Below, piece after piece: positions 42,688 to 51,897 of a stretch of DNA of 64,000 bases (position 1 is the first letter of the stretch; each line of letters starts with the position of its first letter). Source of the DNA: VXYL01 sp965203685. GTDB taxonomy: Bacteria; Pseudomonadota; Gammaproteobacteria; Pseudomonadales; Azotimanducaceae. The stretch lies in assembly GCA_965203685.1 (NCBI GenBank), contig OZ241908.1, positions 930,001 through 994,000 on the forward strand, given 5' to 3'. Position numbers and translations under genes: made by a program. Under the pieces are notes generated by a model. The model worked only from the letters and a program-made list of their open reading frames with translations, ran no database searches and was not told the origin of the DNA.

Positions 42688-45078
42688 CTACGCTAGGAAG
42701 CCATCCTCCTCGCCCCGGCGTACTTCGGCTGCCGACAGTTCGAGCCAGTCGGCCAGCACGGCGGCGTTGTCTTCGCCGATCCGCCGCGCGCGCCGGTAGA
42801 TGTTGCAGGGCGTGGCTTCGTAGTAGATAGGCAGTCGATCCACGAAGACTGTGCCCGGTCCGGGGTGCGGCTCGTCGAACTCGGCCAGGAAGCCGCTGTT
42901 GCGGAGTTGCGGGTCGTGATCACCCAAGTCCGCGCCGGTCTGCACGACGCCCGCGGGCACGCCGGCATCCTGGCATCGGCCCATGACCTCGGTTGCCGTC
43001 AATGTCCGCGTCCACTCGGCGATCCGCGCGTCGAGGTCCGGGTCGGCGGCACGGCCTGTTGCGGTCTCCAGCGCTTGGTCGTGCGCCCACCCGGGGTTGC
43101 CCATGACCGCTCGGAGCGCCCGCCACTGGGCGTCGGACAGGCAGGCGATGGCGACCCAGCGTTCGTCCGCGACCGCCTCGGATGCGGCGCCCGCGCACGG
43201 GTAGCAGTTGTGGGGTGCCGCGACGTCGTAAGGCAGGCGGTTGCCGGACGGTTCCGCGGCGCGGCCGTTGGCGAAGTAGTCGAGCAAGGTGGGGCCGAGG
43301 AGGTTGACGCCCACCTCGAACTGGGACATGTCGATGCGTTGACCTCGGCCGGTGTGTCGCCGTGCCTCGATGGCGGCGAGGATGGCGCAAGCCCCGTGCA
43401 GCCCCGCGCAGTGGTCGTTGTATGAGAAGCCGATCCCGATGTCCTGGCGTCCCGGGACGCCGGTGAGGTAGGTCAGCCCGGCGAGGGCGTGAATGGTCGG
43501 TGCATAGGTGACGAAGTTCGACCATGGTCCGCCGTCGCCCATCCCGGACATCTGCACGTAGATGACCTTCGGGTTGGCGGAATGGACGTCGTCGTAACCG
43601 ACCCCCCAGCGGTCGAGGACGCCCACTGAGAAGTTGTCGATGACGACGTCGGCTTTTTCGGCGAGGCGTCGGCAGATGTCGCGACTCTCGGGCCGTGACA
43701 TGTCCAGTGCGAGCCCACGCTTGTTCCGATTCCACATGATGTAGTACGTGCTGTCCGGTCCGTTGGGACCGGCCCTGGCCGTCGAGTTGACCTTGACCAC
43801 GTCGGCGCCGAGGTCGCCGAGGATGCGGGTGGCGAACGGGCCGGCGAGGACGTGCGTGAAGTCGAGGATGCGCAATCCTTCGAGTGGGCGTGCGTCGGGT
43901 CGGGCGTCCGAGGGTGATCCCGGTTGGGGTCGCTTGGGCTCGGTCCACGGTTCGCGATCGTCCCGGGGCGGATTCAACGACCAGGGCGTGGCGCTCAGAC
44001 GATAGGGCGTGCCCGGTCCACGGACGTCGCGACCATCGACCTGGTAGTCGGTCCACCAGTTGCGGGCCTCGAGTTGTGGGTTTTCAGCCACCTTGTCGAC
44101 CGGCAGCACCCAGCCGTATGGCGCATGGTGGGCCTGCGCCTCGAAGAACAGTTCCTCGACATCGCGCTTCGCCACCCATGCGCGCAATACCGCCATCAGC
44201 CGGCGGATGAACGCCCGGCGGTTCTGCGGTTCCTGGTACTCCGGGTCCAGCAGATCCTCGTGCGCGTCCTCTTCGACCAGCCACACAAGCTGGTTGTCGA
44301 TGGACGGCGTGGGCGTAACCATGATCGTGCCGCCCTGCGCGGGCATGACCACGTAGGCGTTGGACCAATGCAGGCTGCCGCGCCGCTCCAAGGCGGCCCC
44401 TGCGGCGTTCGGCAACCGCTCGTGGTACCAGTACCACATCAGGACGTGTTCGAGACAAGAGGCTATGCACTCGTGGACCGGGACGTGGCCACGTTGTCCG
44501 GCGCCCGTTGTGCGAACCCGGTTGACGGCCGCCAGTGCCGCGACCGCGGTATAGGTCCCCGAGAGGACGAAGTTCAGTTCGCCGAACGTCTTGAGCGGTG
44601 GCGTGTCTGCGTCTCCCGTGGTCGCGACCGCGCCGCCGAGTGCGCCGGCGACTAGGTCGGGCGCAAGGTAGTCGCGCCAGGGCCCGTCGGGTCCGAAGGA
44701 CGACGTGTCGATCACGACCAATTCGGGTCGCCGGGTAAGCGCGTCGGCGAGGGCGGCTTCCTGGACGCCGAACGCGCCATCGCAGGCCAGGACTACGTCT
44801 GCGCGCTCGACCAGCCTCGCGAGTTCGTCCTTGCCCTCGGGCGTTGACGGGTCGAGGCGAACGGTGGTGCGGTTGGACGCGAAAAAGGCGTACCAGAGGG
44901 AACTCGGCGCCACGTTGCCGACATGCGGCCCGCGCATCCGCAGCGGATCGCCGTCGGGTGGTTCAGGCCGTACGACATCGGCCCCGAGGTCGGCCAAGAG
45001 CTTGGCACCGTAGATCGCCCGTTCGTCCGTGAGGTCGAGCAAGCGCAGTTCTCCGAGTGCGCTGGGTTGTTCTGGCAC
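42688..45078 (-). CDS. Fused two-domain family III CoA-transferase (CaiB/BaiF)
   Basis: 796 residues: two complete CaiB/BaiF units, about 8-375 and 398-790. Domain 2 has LRILDFTHVLAGPFATRILG and GRGQRIDMSQFEV with the catalytic Asp583. Domain 1 keeps the fold (GADVVRPEPPDGDP, GQRG) but reads GQRGHVPVHEC, with His198 where the catalytic Asp should be, so it is probably inactive. The family moves CoA between acids; the substrate is unknown. The two halves are normally separate chains of an interlaced dimer. Divergent from the porin gene; likely start of the nearby catabolic region. Confidence 0.9.
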   Translation of the reverse strand: MPEQPSALGELRLLDLTDERAIYGAKLLADLGADVVRPEPPDGDPLRMRGPHVGNVAPSSLWYAFFASNRTTVRLDPSTPEGKDELARLVERADVVLACDGAFGVQEAALADALTRRPELVVIDTSSFGPDGPWRDYLAPDLVAGALGGAVATTGDADTPPLKTFGELNFVLSGTYTAVAALAAVNRVRTTGAGQRGHVPVHECIASCLEHVLMWYWYHERLPNAAGAALERRGSLHWSNAYVVMPAQGGTIMVTPTPSIDNQLVWLVEEDAHEDLLDPEYQEPQNRRAFIRRLMAVLRAWVAKRDVEELFFEAQAHHAPYGWVLPVDKVAENPQLEARNWWTDYQVDGRDVRGPGTPYRLSATPWSLNPPRDDREPWTEPKRPQPGSPSDARPDARPLEGLRILDFTHVLAGPFATRILGDLGADVVKVNSTARAGPNGPDSTYYIMWNRNKRGLALDMSRPESRDICRRLAEKADVVIDNFSVGVLDRWGVGYDDVHSANPKVIYVQMSGMGDGGPWSNFVTYAPTIHALAGLTYLTGVPGRQDIGIGFSYNDHCAGLHGACAILAAIEARRHTGRGQRIDMSQFEVGVNLLGPTLLDYFANGRAAEPSGNRLPYDVAAPHNCYPCAGAASEAVADERWVAIACLSDAQWRALRAVMGNPGWAHDQALETATGRAADPDLDARIAEWTRTLTATEVMGRCQDAGVPAGVVQTGADLGDHDPQLRNSGFLAEFDEPHPGPGTVFVDRLPIYYEATPCNIYRRARRIGEDNAAVLADWLELSAAEVRRGEEDGFLA

Positions 45079-45136
45079 GAGTGGGAGCCCCGCTAAGTTG
45101 TTGTTGGGGGGCGATAATAGCCGGTGGTCGTTCGAC

Positions 45137-45142
45137 TACAAT
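45137..45142 (+). promoter_or_regulatory. Probable -10 of the porin gene
   Basis: TACAAT (5 of 6), 52 bases before the GTG start. No clear -35. Confidence 0.35.
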
Positions 45143-45193
45143 ACGGCTTGGATTGGATCGGACGGACCGCGCCGTACCAAGGAGACGAATGCC

Positions 45194-46387
45194 GTGACCC
45201 GCTACGCCATCGCCGCACTCGTTGTCGCCGCCTTGGTTGCCTTGCCGTCCCGACCTGCGTCGGCGGATCTCCGCCAAGCGATTGCTGACGGCAAGGCTTC
45301 ACTGGGTTTCCGCTACCGGTTCGAAGAGGTCGACCAAGCCTACTTCGGCAAGGATGCGAAGGCGTCTACCGCCCGGGCACGCATGACTTGGAACTCCGCC
45401 GCGGCGGGGGCGGTGACATTGGGGGTGGAGGCCGATTACGCGCTCACCCTCGGCCTCGACAGCTTCAACTCCACCACCAACGGTCGAACGCAGTACCCGG
45501 TCATAGCCGACCCGGAGGGCTTCGATCTGAACCAAGCCTTCGTCAAGTACGCCGACGGTCCCCTGACGGTGACCGCGGGGCGGCAGCGCATCAACCACGG
45601 CACCCAACGGATGGTCGGCGGGGTCGCATTTCGCCAGAACGAACAGACCTACGACGCCGTGCGGGTGCAGCGCGATGGCGACGGCGTGGCCTGGGAGTAC
45701 ACCTACCTGCACAACGTGAACCGCATTTTCGGTCCGGGCGATGGCGCTCAGCCGGGCGACTGGTACGGTAATTCGCACCTGTTCCGCGCTACGGCAGATC
45801 CGGCCGACAACCACGCCATTTCAGCCTTCGCGTACCTGCTCGACTTCCAGAACGCCAACGGTCCGCAATTCTCGAACGCCACCTACGGTGTCGAGTACCA
45901 GGCCAGCGTGGATGTGCTGAACCTGCATGCGTCGATCGCCCGGCAATCGGACTGGGGCGACAACCCACTCGCATTCGACGTCTTCTTCTATTCTCTGCAA
46001 GGCGACTTCGCCCTCGATCCGTTCTCAGTCACCCTGGGACTTCACCACTTGGGCAGCGACGACGGCGCGATCGGTTTCCGCACGCCCATCGGCACGTTGC
46101 ACAAGTGGCAAGGCTGGACGGACAAGTTCCTGTTGACCCCCAACGATGGCGTGCAGGATCGGTGGGTGGCGGCGGGAACGAAACTCGGCAAGGGCAACGT
46201 GACGCTCGTCTACCACGACTTCCGGGGCGACGAAGGAGGCGCGGACTACGGCTCGGAGTTGGGACTGTCGCTGACGTATCCGGTCCGCGACAACTTGAAC
46301 TTGCTCGCCAAGACGTCGCGGTACAGCGCCGAGGCGCATGCCACGGACACCACCAAGTTCTGGCTGATGCTCGACTGGAAAATGTAG
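45194..46387 (+). CDS. Outer-membrane porin, alginate-export-like
   Basis: 397 residues. Signal peptide 1-29 (VTRYAIAALVVAALVALPSR then PASA). The mature protein is a beta barrel: GFRYRFEEVDQ, FVKYADGPLTVTAGRQRINHG, many alternating strands and a C-terminal strand TTKFWLMLDWKM. The GRQRI text is common in AlgE-like (Alginate_exp) porins. GTG start with AGGAGA 9 bases upstream. It leads a plus-strand group of oxidoreductases and may import their substrate. Confidence 0.85.
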   Translation: MTRYAIAALVVAALVALPSRPASADLRQAIADGKASLGFRYRFEEVDQAYFGKDAKASTARARMTWNSAAAGAVTLGVEADYALTLGLDSFNSTTNGRTQYPVIADPEGFDLNQAFVKYADGPLTVTAGRQRINHGTQRMVGGVAFRQNEQTYDAVRVQRDGDGVAWEYTYLHNVNRIFGPGDGAQPGDWYGNSHLFRATADPADNHAISAFAYLLDFQNANGPQFSNATYGVEYQASVDVLNLHASIARQSDWGDNPLAFDVFFYSLQGDFALDPFSVTLGLHHLGSDDGAIGFRTPIGTLHKWQGWTDKFLLTPNDGVQDRWVAAGTKLGKGNVTLVYHDFRGDEGGADYGSELGLSLTYPVRDNLNLLAKTSRYSAEAHATDTTKFWLMLDWKM

Positions 46388-46497
46388 CCGCCGTGCGTGC
46401 GCTGATGCCGTGACCGGGCGGCACCGTCCGCCGCACGCCGCTGCCATCAAGCCCGCTCATTACCGTGTAAGCTTGCTGTTTTGCTTGAGGGCCGGCC

Positions 46498-47502
46498 ATG
46501 AAGCTCGGACTGGGGATTGGCGCGTTCGGACCGCCGGGCGGCGAGCGCATCGTCGCGCTTGCCAAGGAAGCCGAGTCGCTCGGCTACGACACGATCTGGG
46601 CGCCCGAGATCTACGGTGCAGACTGCTTCACGCCGCTGACTTGGATCGCGGCGCACACTGAACGCATCAATGTCGGTTCGTCGATCATGCAGATTTCCGC
46701 GCGCACGCCCGCCAGCGCGGCGATGCACGCGGTATCGCTCGACTACCTGTCCAACGGCCGCTTGATCCTCGGCATCGGTGTATCCGGCCCGCAAGTCGTT
46801 GAGGGCTGGTACGGTCAGCCTTACCCCAAGCCGCTCGCGCGAACCCGGGAGTGGGTCGCGATCTTCCGCAAGATCGTCTCGCGCGACGGTCCTGTGGCCT
46901 TCGACGGCAAACACTACCAGCTCCCCATGCCCGGCGGTACGGGCCTCGGCAAACCGCTGAAGCTCATCCTGCATCCTGTGCGTGAACGAATTCCGGTCTA
47001 TCTCGGTGCCGAGGGGCCGAAGAACGTCGCGATGGGCGCCGAGATCTGCGACGGCTGGATTCCGATGTTCCTCTCGCCGTACCGCATGATGGACATGTAC
47101 GCAGACGCCATGCGCATCAAGAACATGGACTTCGAAATCGCCGCCTCCGTACCGGTGATCGTTGACGACGATGTCGACCGCGCGCTGATGCAGATCAAGC
47201 AGAACGTCGGCTTCTACGTCGGCGGCATGGGGGCCAAGTCCTTCAACGTCCACAAGGATCACATCTCCCGCATGGGATTCGGCGACGAGGCGCAGCATGT
47301 CCAGGACCTGTTCATGGCCGGCCGTCGCGACGAAGCGATGGCCGCCGTTCCGGATGAACTGTGCGACGAAATCTCCCTCGTCGGTCCCAAGGAGAGAATC
47401 CGGGATCGACTCGCGGCCTGGAAGGAGAGTCCCGTCACGATGCTGAACGTCGGCGCGTCGGATCGCGACACGCTGCGCTTCATGGCCGAAGAACTGCTGT
47501 AG
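46498..47502 (+). CDS. LLM-class flavin-dependent oxidoreductase
   Basis: 334 residues. Luciferase-like TIM barrel with KLGLGIGAFGPPGGERIV, WAPEIYGADCFTPLTWIAAH and LGIGVSGPQVVEGWYGQPY, the pattern of F420-dependent-type LLM enzymes; in proteobacteria FMN may serve instead. It precedes a second LLM gene by 29 bases, so the two are probably an operon. Confidence 0.9.
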   Translation: MKLGLGIGAFGPPGGERIVALAKEAESLGYDTIWAPEIYGADCFTPLTWIAAHTERINVGSSIMQISARTPASAAMHAVSLDYLSNGRLILGIGVSGPQVVEGWYGQPYPKPLARTREWVAIFRKIVSRDGPVAFDGKHYQLPMPGGTGLGKPLKLILHPVRERIPVYLGAEGPKNVAMGAEICDGWIPMFLSPYRMMDMYADAMRIKNMDFEIAASVPVIVDDDVDRALMQIKQNVGFYVGGMGAKSFNVHKDHISRMGFGDEAQHVQDLFMAGRRDEAMAAVPDELCDEISLVGPKERIRDRLAAWKESPVTMLNVGASDRDTLRFMAEELL

Positions 47503-47531
47503 CCCCAACCCAACACAACGAGGAGCCCACG

Positions 47532-48779
47532 ATGCGCGACATCAAGTTCGGTGCCTTCCTGGCCCCCCACCACCCGATCGGCGAGAACCCGTTCCTGCAG
47601 ATGCGCAGTGACCTCGAACTCGTCGAACACATGGACCGCCTCGGATTCGACGAGTTCTGGTGCGGCGAACACCACTCCACCGGTTGGGAGGTCATCGCCT
47701 CCCCTGAGCTGTTCCTCGCGGCCGCAGCGGAGCGCACGCACCGCATCCGCCTAGGCACGGGCGTCGTCTCGCTGCCGTACCACCACCCGTTCATGGTGGC
47801 GCAGCGGATGGTCCAGCTCGACTACCAGAGCGGCGGCCGGGTCATCTTCGGTTCCGGCCCCGGCGCGTTGCCGTCGGACGCGCATACGCTCGGCGTTGAC
47901 CCGATGGTGCTGCGCGACCGGCAGGACGAGGCCATGGGCGTCATCCGTCGGCTGTTCGAAGGCGGCGATCGGTTCAGCTACGAGAGCGAATGGTTCACCC
48001 TGAACGAGGCGAAGCTGCAACTGCTGCCGCTGCAGCGGGACATGGAATTCGCCGTCGCCTCCATGGTCAGCCCTTCCGGCATGACGCTCGCGGGCAAGCA
48101 CGGTGCCGGCGTGCTGTCCATCGGCTCGACGACCAAGGCCGGTCTGCAGGCGTTGCCGTTGCAGTGGAGTTTCGCGGAGGAGTCCGCCGCCAAGCACAAC
48201 CGCTCGGTGGATCGGAGCACCTGGCGCATCGTGATGAGCTGGCACATCGCCGAGACCCGCGACAAGGCACGCGAGGAGGCGAAAGAGGGCCTCTTCCGGC
48301 ACAACAACGAATACACCGTGGGCACCCTGGCGGCGGGCGAGGGGACGATCTTCAAAACCCCCGATGAAGCCGTCGACGTCACCGCGTTCAGCGACGACAG
48401 CGTCGCCGTCATCGGCACGCCCCGCGATCTCGTGGAGCGCATCGAGAAGATGATCGATGTCACGGGCGGCTTCGGCACGGCCATCGGCTTCGTCCATGAC
48501 TGGGCGAACCGCGCCGACACGCTGAACAGTTGGGACTTGGTGGCCCGGTACGTGATGCCCGAGGTCAACGGCATGCTCGACAACTACCGCGAGTCCAACA
48601 AGTTCGTCATCGAGAACCGCGACACGTGGATGCGTGCCGGCGCCGCGATCATGAGCAAGATCCAGGAGAACAAGCGCGCCGCCGAGGCCATGGAAGCGGC
48701 GGCGGGCGCGGGACCGGCCAAGACGGCGCTGTCCGCCCCGGTGCGGGCGAAAGCGGACGCGAAGGAGGAGGCCGAGTGA
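47532..48779 (+). CDS. LLM-class monooxygenase, limonene-monooxygenase-like
   Basis: 415 residues. KFGAFLAPHHPIGENPFLQM, FDEFWCGEHHSTGWE, VVSLPYHHPFMVAQRMVQLD and FGSGPGALPSDAHTLG match the group containing limonene 1,2-monooxygenase. An Ala/Lys/Glu-rich tail (about 375-415) is extra. The stop overlaps the next start by GTGA. Probably a flavin monooxygenase; the substrate is not known. Confidence 0.9.
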   Translation: MRDIKFGAFLAPHHPIGENPFLQMRSDLELVEHMDRLGFDEFWCGEHHSTGWEVIASPELFLAAAAERTHRIRLGTGVVSLPYHHPFMVAQRMVQLDYQSGGRVIFGSGPGALPSDAHTLGVDPMVLRDRQDEAMGVIRRLFEGGDRFSYESEWFTLNEAKLQLLPLQRDMEFAVASMVSPSGMTLAGKHGAGVLSIGSTTKAGLQALPLQWSFAEESAAKHNRSVDRSTWRIVMSWHIAETRDKAREEAKEGLFRHNNEYTVGTLAAGEGTIFKTPDEAVDVTAFSDDSVAVIGTPRDLVERIEKMIDVTGGFGTAIGFVHDWANRADTLNSWDLVARYVMPEVNGMLDNYRESNKFVIENRDTWMRAGAAIMSKIQENKRAAEAMEAAAGAGPAKTALSAPVRAKADAKEEAE

Positions 48780-49825
48780 AAGTCGCGCTGCCGAACAGTC
48801 CCTACAACCGCGTCGACCTTTTCGAGGCGGCCGGGCTCGAAGTCATCGAGGGCCCCGTGCGTAGCACGGAGGACTTCATCGCGTTGATGCGCGATGCCGA
48901 TGGTGCCCAGGTCGGCGTGATGCCGCTCACCACCCGCGAGGTGATGGAAGCCTGCCCTAAGCTCAAGGTGGTCAGTCGCTTGGGCGTCGGCGTTGACTCC
49001 ATCGACCTCGACGCCGCGACGGAACTCGGCGTCCTCGCCTGCAATACGCCGGGCGTCAACACCACCGAGGTCGCCGACCACGCGGTCGCGCTCCTGCTGT
49101 CGCTGACGCGCCATCTGCACGACGCCATCGTTACCACGCGACAGGGCCACTGGCGGGACATCCCGGGCTCGAGCCGCACGTACCAGACGACCGTACGGCG
49201 GATCGCCGGACACACCGTCGGGATCGTCGGCTTCGGCAACATCGGCCGCGCCTTTGCCACCCGCATCCGTGGCTTCGGGCCCGCGGAGATCGTCGCCCAC
49301 GACCCCTACGTCGAGCAGACCATTGCCGATCTGTACGGCGTGCGCATGGTGTCCTTCGAGGAACTCCTCGAGCGCGCCGACTACATCACCATCCACTGCG
49401 CCGCCACCAGCGAGACGACGCACATGTTCGATTCGAACGCCCTCGGCAAGCTGAAATCCACGGCACTGTTGGTCAATACGGCCCGCGGCCCGATCATCGA
49501 CGGCACGGCGTTGGCGGCGGCCCTCGAAGCGGGGCAACTCGAAGCAGCGGCGCTCGACGTGACCGAGATCGAGCCAATCGACAGCCAAGACCCGCTGCTC
49601 AAGCTGCCGAACTGCGTCGTCACGCCGCACGTCGCGGGGTTCTCGCCGACCTTCCTCGAGGAGTGCCCGATTCGCCAGGCCGAGAACATCATCCGCGTGC
49701 TCAGTGGCCAGAAACCGCACGGCCTCGCGAACCCGGAGGTGATCAAGACGATCGCGGTGATGCACGCGACCGATACCGGACGCTGGGCAGGCGTGCCGGA
49801 CTTTTCCACGGCATTGGCGGTTTGA
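48776..49825 (+). CDS. D-isomer-specific 2-hydroxyacid dehydrogenase (SerA-like)
   Basis: 349 residues. NAD-binding VGIVGFGNIGRAFATRI, substrate-domain VVSRLGVGVDSIDLDAATEL, catalytic Arg in NTARGPIID and His in VTPHVAGFS. Closest in look to phosphoglycerate dehydrogenase without ACT domains, but the operon suggests a catabolic role. GTG start coupled to the preceding gene. Confidence 0.9.
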   Translation: MKVALPNSPYNRVDLFEAAGLEVIEGPVRSTEDFIALMRDADGAQVGVMPLTTREVMEACPKLKVVSRLGVGVDSIDLDAATELGVLACNTPGVNTTEVADHAVALLLSLTRHLHDAIVTTRQGHWRDIPGSSRTYQTTVRRIAGHTVGIVGFGNIGRAFATRIRGFGPAEIVAHDPYVEQTIADLYGVRMVSFEELLERADYITIHCAATSETTHMFDSNALGKLKSTALLVNTARGPIIDGTALAAALEAGQLEAAALDVTEIEPIDSQDPLLKLPNCVVTPHVAGFSPTFLEECPIRQAENIIRVLSGQKPHGLANPEVIKTIAVMHATDTGRWAGVPDFSTALAV

Positions 49826-49837
49826 GGGAGGCTAACG

Positions 49838-50616
49838 ATGGGCAAGGTCGCAATCGTCACCGGGGCGGGGACGGGCATCGGCAAGTACACGACGCTCGCG
49901 CTCCTCGCGAAGGACTACTCGGTCGCGCTGGCGGGACGGCGAGCGGAGCTACTCGAAGAGGTGGTCGAGGAATCCGGCGCGGGGGATCGCACCCTGGCCG
50001 TGCCGACGGACGTCGCGGATGCGGACTCTGTCGCGGCGCTCTTCGCGAAGACGAAGGAGGCGTTCGGGCGTCTCGATCTCCTGTTCAACAATGCAGGGAC
50101 CGGCGGACCCCCGGTGCCCATGGAGGACCTGACGCTTGAGCAGTGGCAGCGCGTCGTTGACATCAACCTGACAGGGTCCTTCCTGTGCACGCAGCACGCG
50201 ATCCGGCTGATGAAGGACCAGGATCCGAAGGGCGGCCGGATCATCAACAACGGCTCGATCTCGGCGCACGTGCCGCGACCGAACTCGGCACCGTATACGT
50301 CCACCAAGCATGCGCTCACTGGCCTCACGCGCTCGACGTTCCTCGACGGCCGCGAGCACAACATCGTCTGCGGCCAGATCGACATCGGCAACGCGCTGAC
50401 GCCCATGACCGGCCGCATGGGTCGCGGGGCGAAGCAGCCGGACGGGTCCCTCAGGCCGGAGCCGACCATGGACGTGCAGAACGTCGCCGACGCCGTCGTC
50501 TACATGGACAGCCTACCGCTCGACGTGCCAACGTCGCCGACGCCGTCGTCTATCATGGACAGCCTACCGCTCGATGCCGCATGGCATCGTCGATGCCGTA
50601 CATTGGGCGCGGCTAG
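49838..50616 (+). CDS. Short-chain dehydrogenase/reductase with rearranged 3' end
   Basis: About 258 residues. TGAGTGIGKYTT, NNAGTGGPP, catalytic Ser in NGSISAH and YTSTKHA are intact. The C-terminus is disturbed: after VADAVVYMDSLPLD a 50-base tandem duplication (50480-50578) and an indel follow. The usual family ending, here MASSMPYIGRG-stop, is found in another frame at 50583-50616. In the original frame the ORF runs on without stop into the next gene, giving an apparent 636-residue fusion. I treat the fusion as a product of the frameshift. The catalytic part may still work. Confidence 0.75.
50480..50578 (+). repeat. 50-bp tandem duplication in the SDR 3' end
   Basis: 50480-50529 and 50530-50578 share AACGTCGCCGACGCCGTCGT and ATGGACAGCCTACCGCTCGA. 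The second copy has one extra T (CTATCATGG against CTACATGG), so the net insertion is 51 bases. Confidence 0.88.
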
Positions 50617-50644
50617 CGGCGCCTCTGTAAGCGAGGACTCACAC

Positions 50645-51748
50645 ATGCTGCAAATGCAATCCACGGTCACCGCCGATGGACACTCGGAACTCGCGGTTGC
50701 CGAGGTCGCCGAGCCGACGCCCGGATCCGCCGAAGTGCTGATTCGGGTCGAGGCCGCCCCGATCAATCCGTCCGACCTCGGCTTGCTCTTCAGCGGTGCC
50801 GACATGACCGACGCGAAGGCGATCGACTCCGGTGTCCGCGCCCCAATCCCGGCCGAGGCCCAACCCATGATGGCACCGCGCGTCGGTCGGTCCCTGCCGT
50901 GTGGCAACGAGGGCGCCGGCGTCGTGGTCGGCGCGGGCGACGATCCCGCGGCACAGGATCTCGTCGGCAAGACGGTGGCGACCTGGGGCGGTGCCATGTA
51001 CTCGCAGTTCAAGGTTGCCCGGGCGGACCAGTGCATCGTCCTGCACGAGGGCACGACGCCGGCCGAAGGCGCATCCTGCTTCGTCAATCCACTGACCGTG
51101 CTCGGCATGGTCGGCACCATGCGCTTGGAAGGCCACACCGCGCTGGCGCACACTGCCGCGGCGTCGAACCTCGGCCAGATGTTGCAGAAGGTCTGCACGG
51201 ACGAGGGCATCCCCTTGGTGAACATCGTCCGGCGCCAGGAACACGTCGACCTGCTGCGCGGCATCGGTGCCGAGCATGTCGTCAACTCGAGCGCGGATTC
51301 GTTCCCCGCCGACCTGACGGCTGCGCTCAAGGACACCGGCGCAACCTTGGCGTACGACGCCACCGGCGGTGGCCGCCTAGCGGGCCAGTTGCTCGCGTCC
51401 ATGGAGGCCGCGCTGGCCGGCTCGGGTGCCGCCGGCAACCGCTACGGCACGGCGACGCACAAGCAGGTCTACATCTACGGCGGACTGGAACGCGGACCGA
51501 CCGTCCTAGACCGCGCTTTCGGCATGGCGTGGGGCCTCGGTGGATGGCTGCTGCCGATCTACCTGGATCGCGTCGGTGCGGAGGAGAGCGAAAAACTGCG
51601 CCAACGTGTGGCCGACGAGATCAAGACGACGTTCGCGAGCCACTACTCGAAGGTCGTGTCCTTGCGGGAGGCCACCTCGCTGGACGCTGTCTCCATCTAC
51701 GGACGCCAGGCGACCGGCGAGAAGTACCTGATCAATCCGCAGTTGTAG
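50645..51748 (+). CDS. Zinc-type/quinone-oxidoreductase-like alcohol dehydrogenase
   Basis: 367 residues from ATG 50645 (MLQMQSTVTADGHSELAVAE). MDR fold: EVLIRVEAAPINPSDLGLLF, PCGNEGAGVVVGAG, cofactor region with HTAAASNLGQMLQK in place of the usual GGVG. It lacks the zinc-binding Cys/His pattern, so it is likely a quinone-oxidoreductase or enoyl-reductase-like member. Expected to reduce or oxidise an intermediate of the LLM cluster. The reading frame is continuous with the SDR upstream (see that entry). Confidence 0.87.
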   Translation: MLQMQSTVTADGHSELAVAEVAEPTPGSAEVLIRVEAAPINPSDLGLLFSGADMTDAKAIDSGVRAPIPAEAQPMMAPRVGRSLPCGNEGAGVVVGAGDDPAAQDLVGKTVATWGGAMYSQFKVARADQCIVLHEGTTPAEGASCFVNPLTVLGMVGTMRLEGHTALAHTAAASNLGQMLQKVCTDEGIPLVNIVRRQEHVDLLRGIGAEHVVNSSADSFPADLTAALKDTGATLAYDATGGGRLAGQLLASMEAALAGSGAAGNRYGTATHKQVYIYGGLERGPTVLDRAFGMAWGLGGWLLPIYLDRVGAEESEKLRQRVADEIKTTFASHYSKVVSLREATSLDAVSIYGRQATGEKYLINPQL

Positions 51749-51763
51749 ACCCGTTTTGGGTGC

Positions 51764-51781
51764 GCGGACGTCCCCGTCCGC
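51764..51781. repeat. H-repeat hairpin, copy 4
   Basis: GCGGACGTCCCCGTCCGC, a 6-bp stem, 16 bases after the alcohol dehydrogenase stop. Confidence 0.55.
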
Positions 51782-51897
51782 ATTCGGCTTCATGCAAGGC
51801 CGTTGCTCGCTGTCACGTCCGCCGGATTCTGGATGCCCCGGCGGTGGCCTGACGGTGGGCTTATACTCCGGAGTGTTGCCAGCCACCTTCGCAAGCC

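Noticed and set aside
41620..42700. A HicA toxin next to the HicB-like gene
   Set aside because: No frame on either strand shows the short double-stranded-RNA-binding-like HicA with its catalytic His.
49838..51748. A genuine 636-residue SDR-alcohol dehydrogenase fusion enzyme
   Set aside because: The junction coincides with a tandem duplication and indel, and the normal SDR ending is found out of frame; the second gene has its own ATG at 50645.
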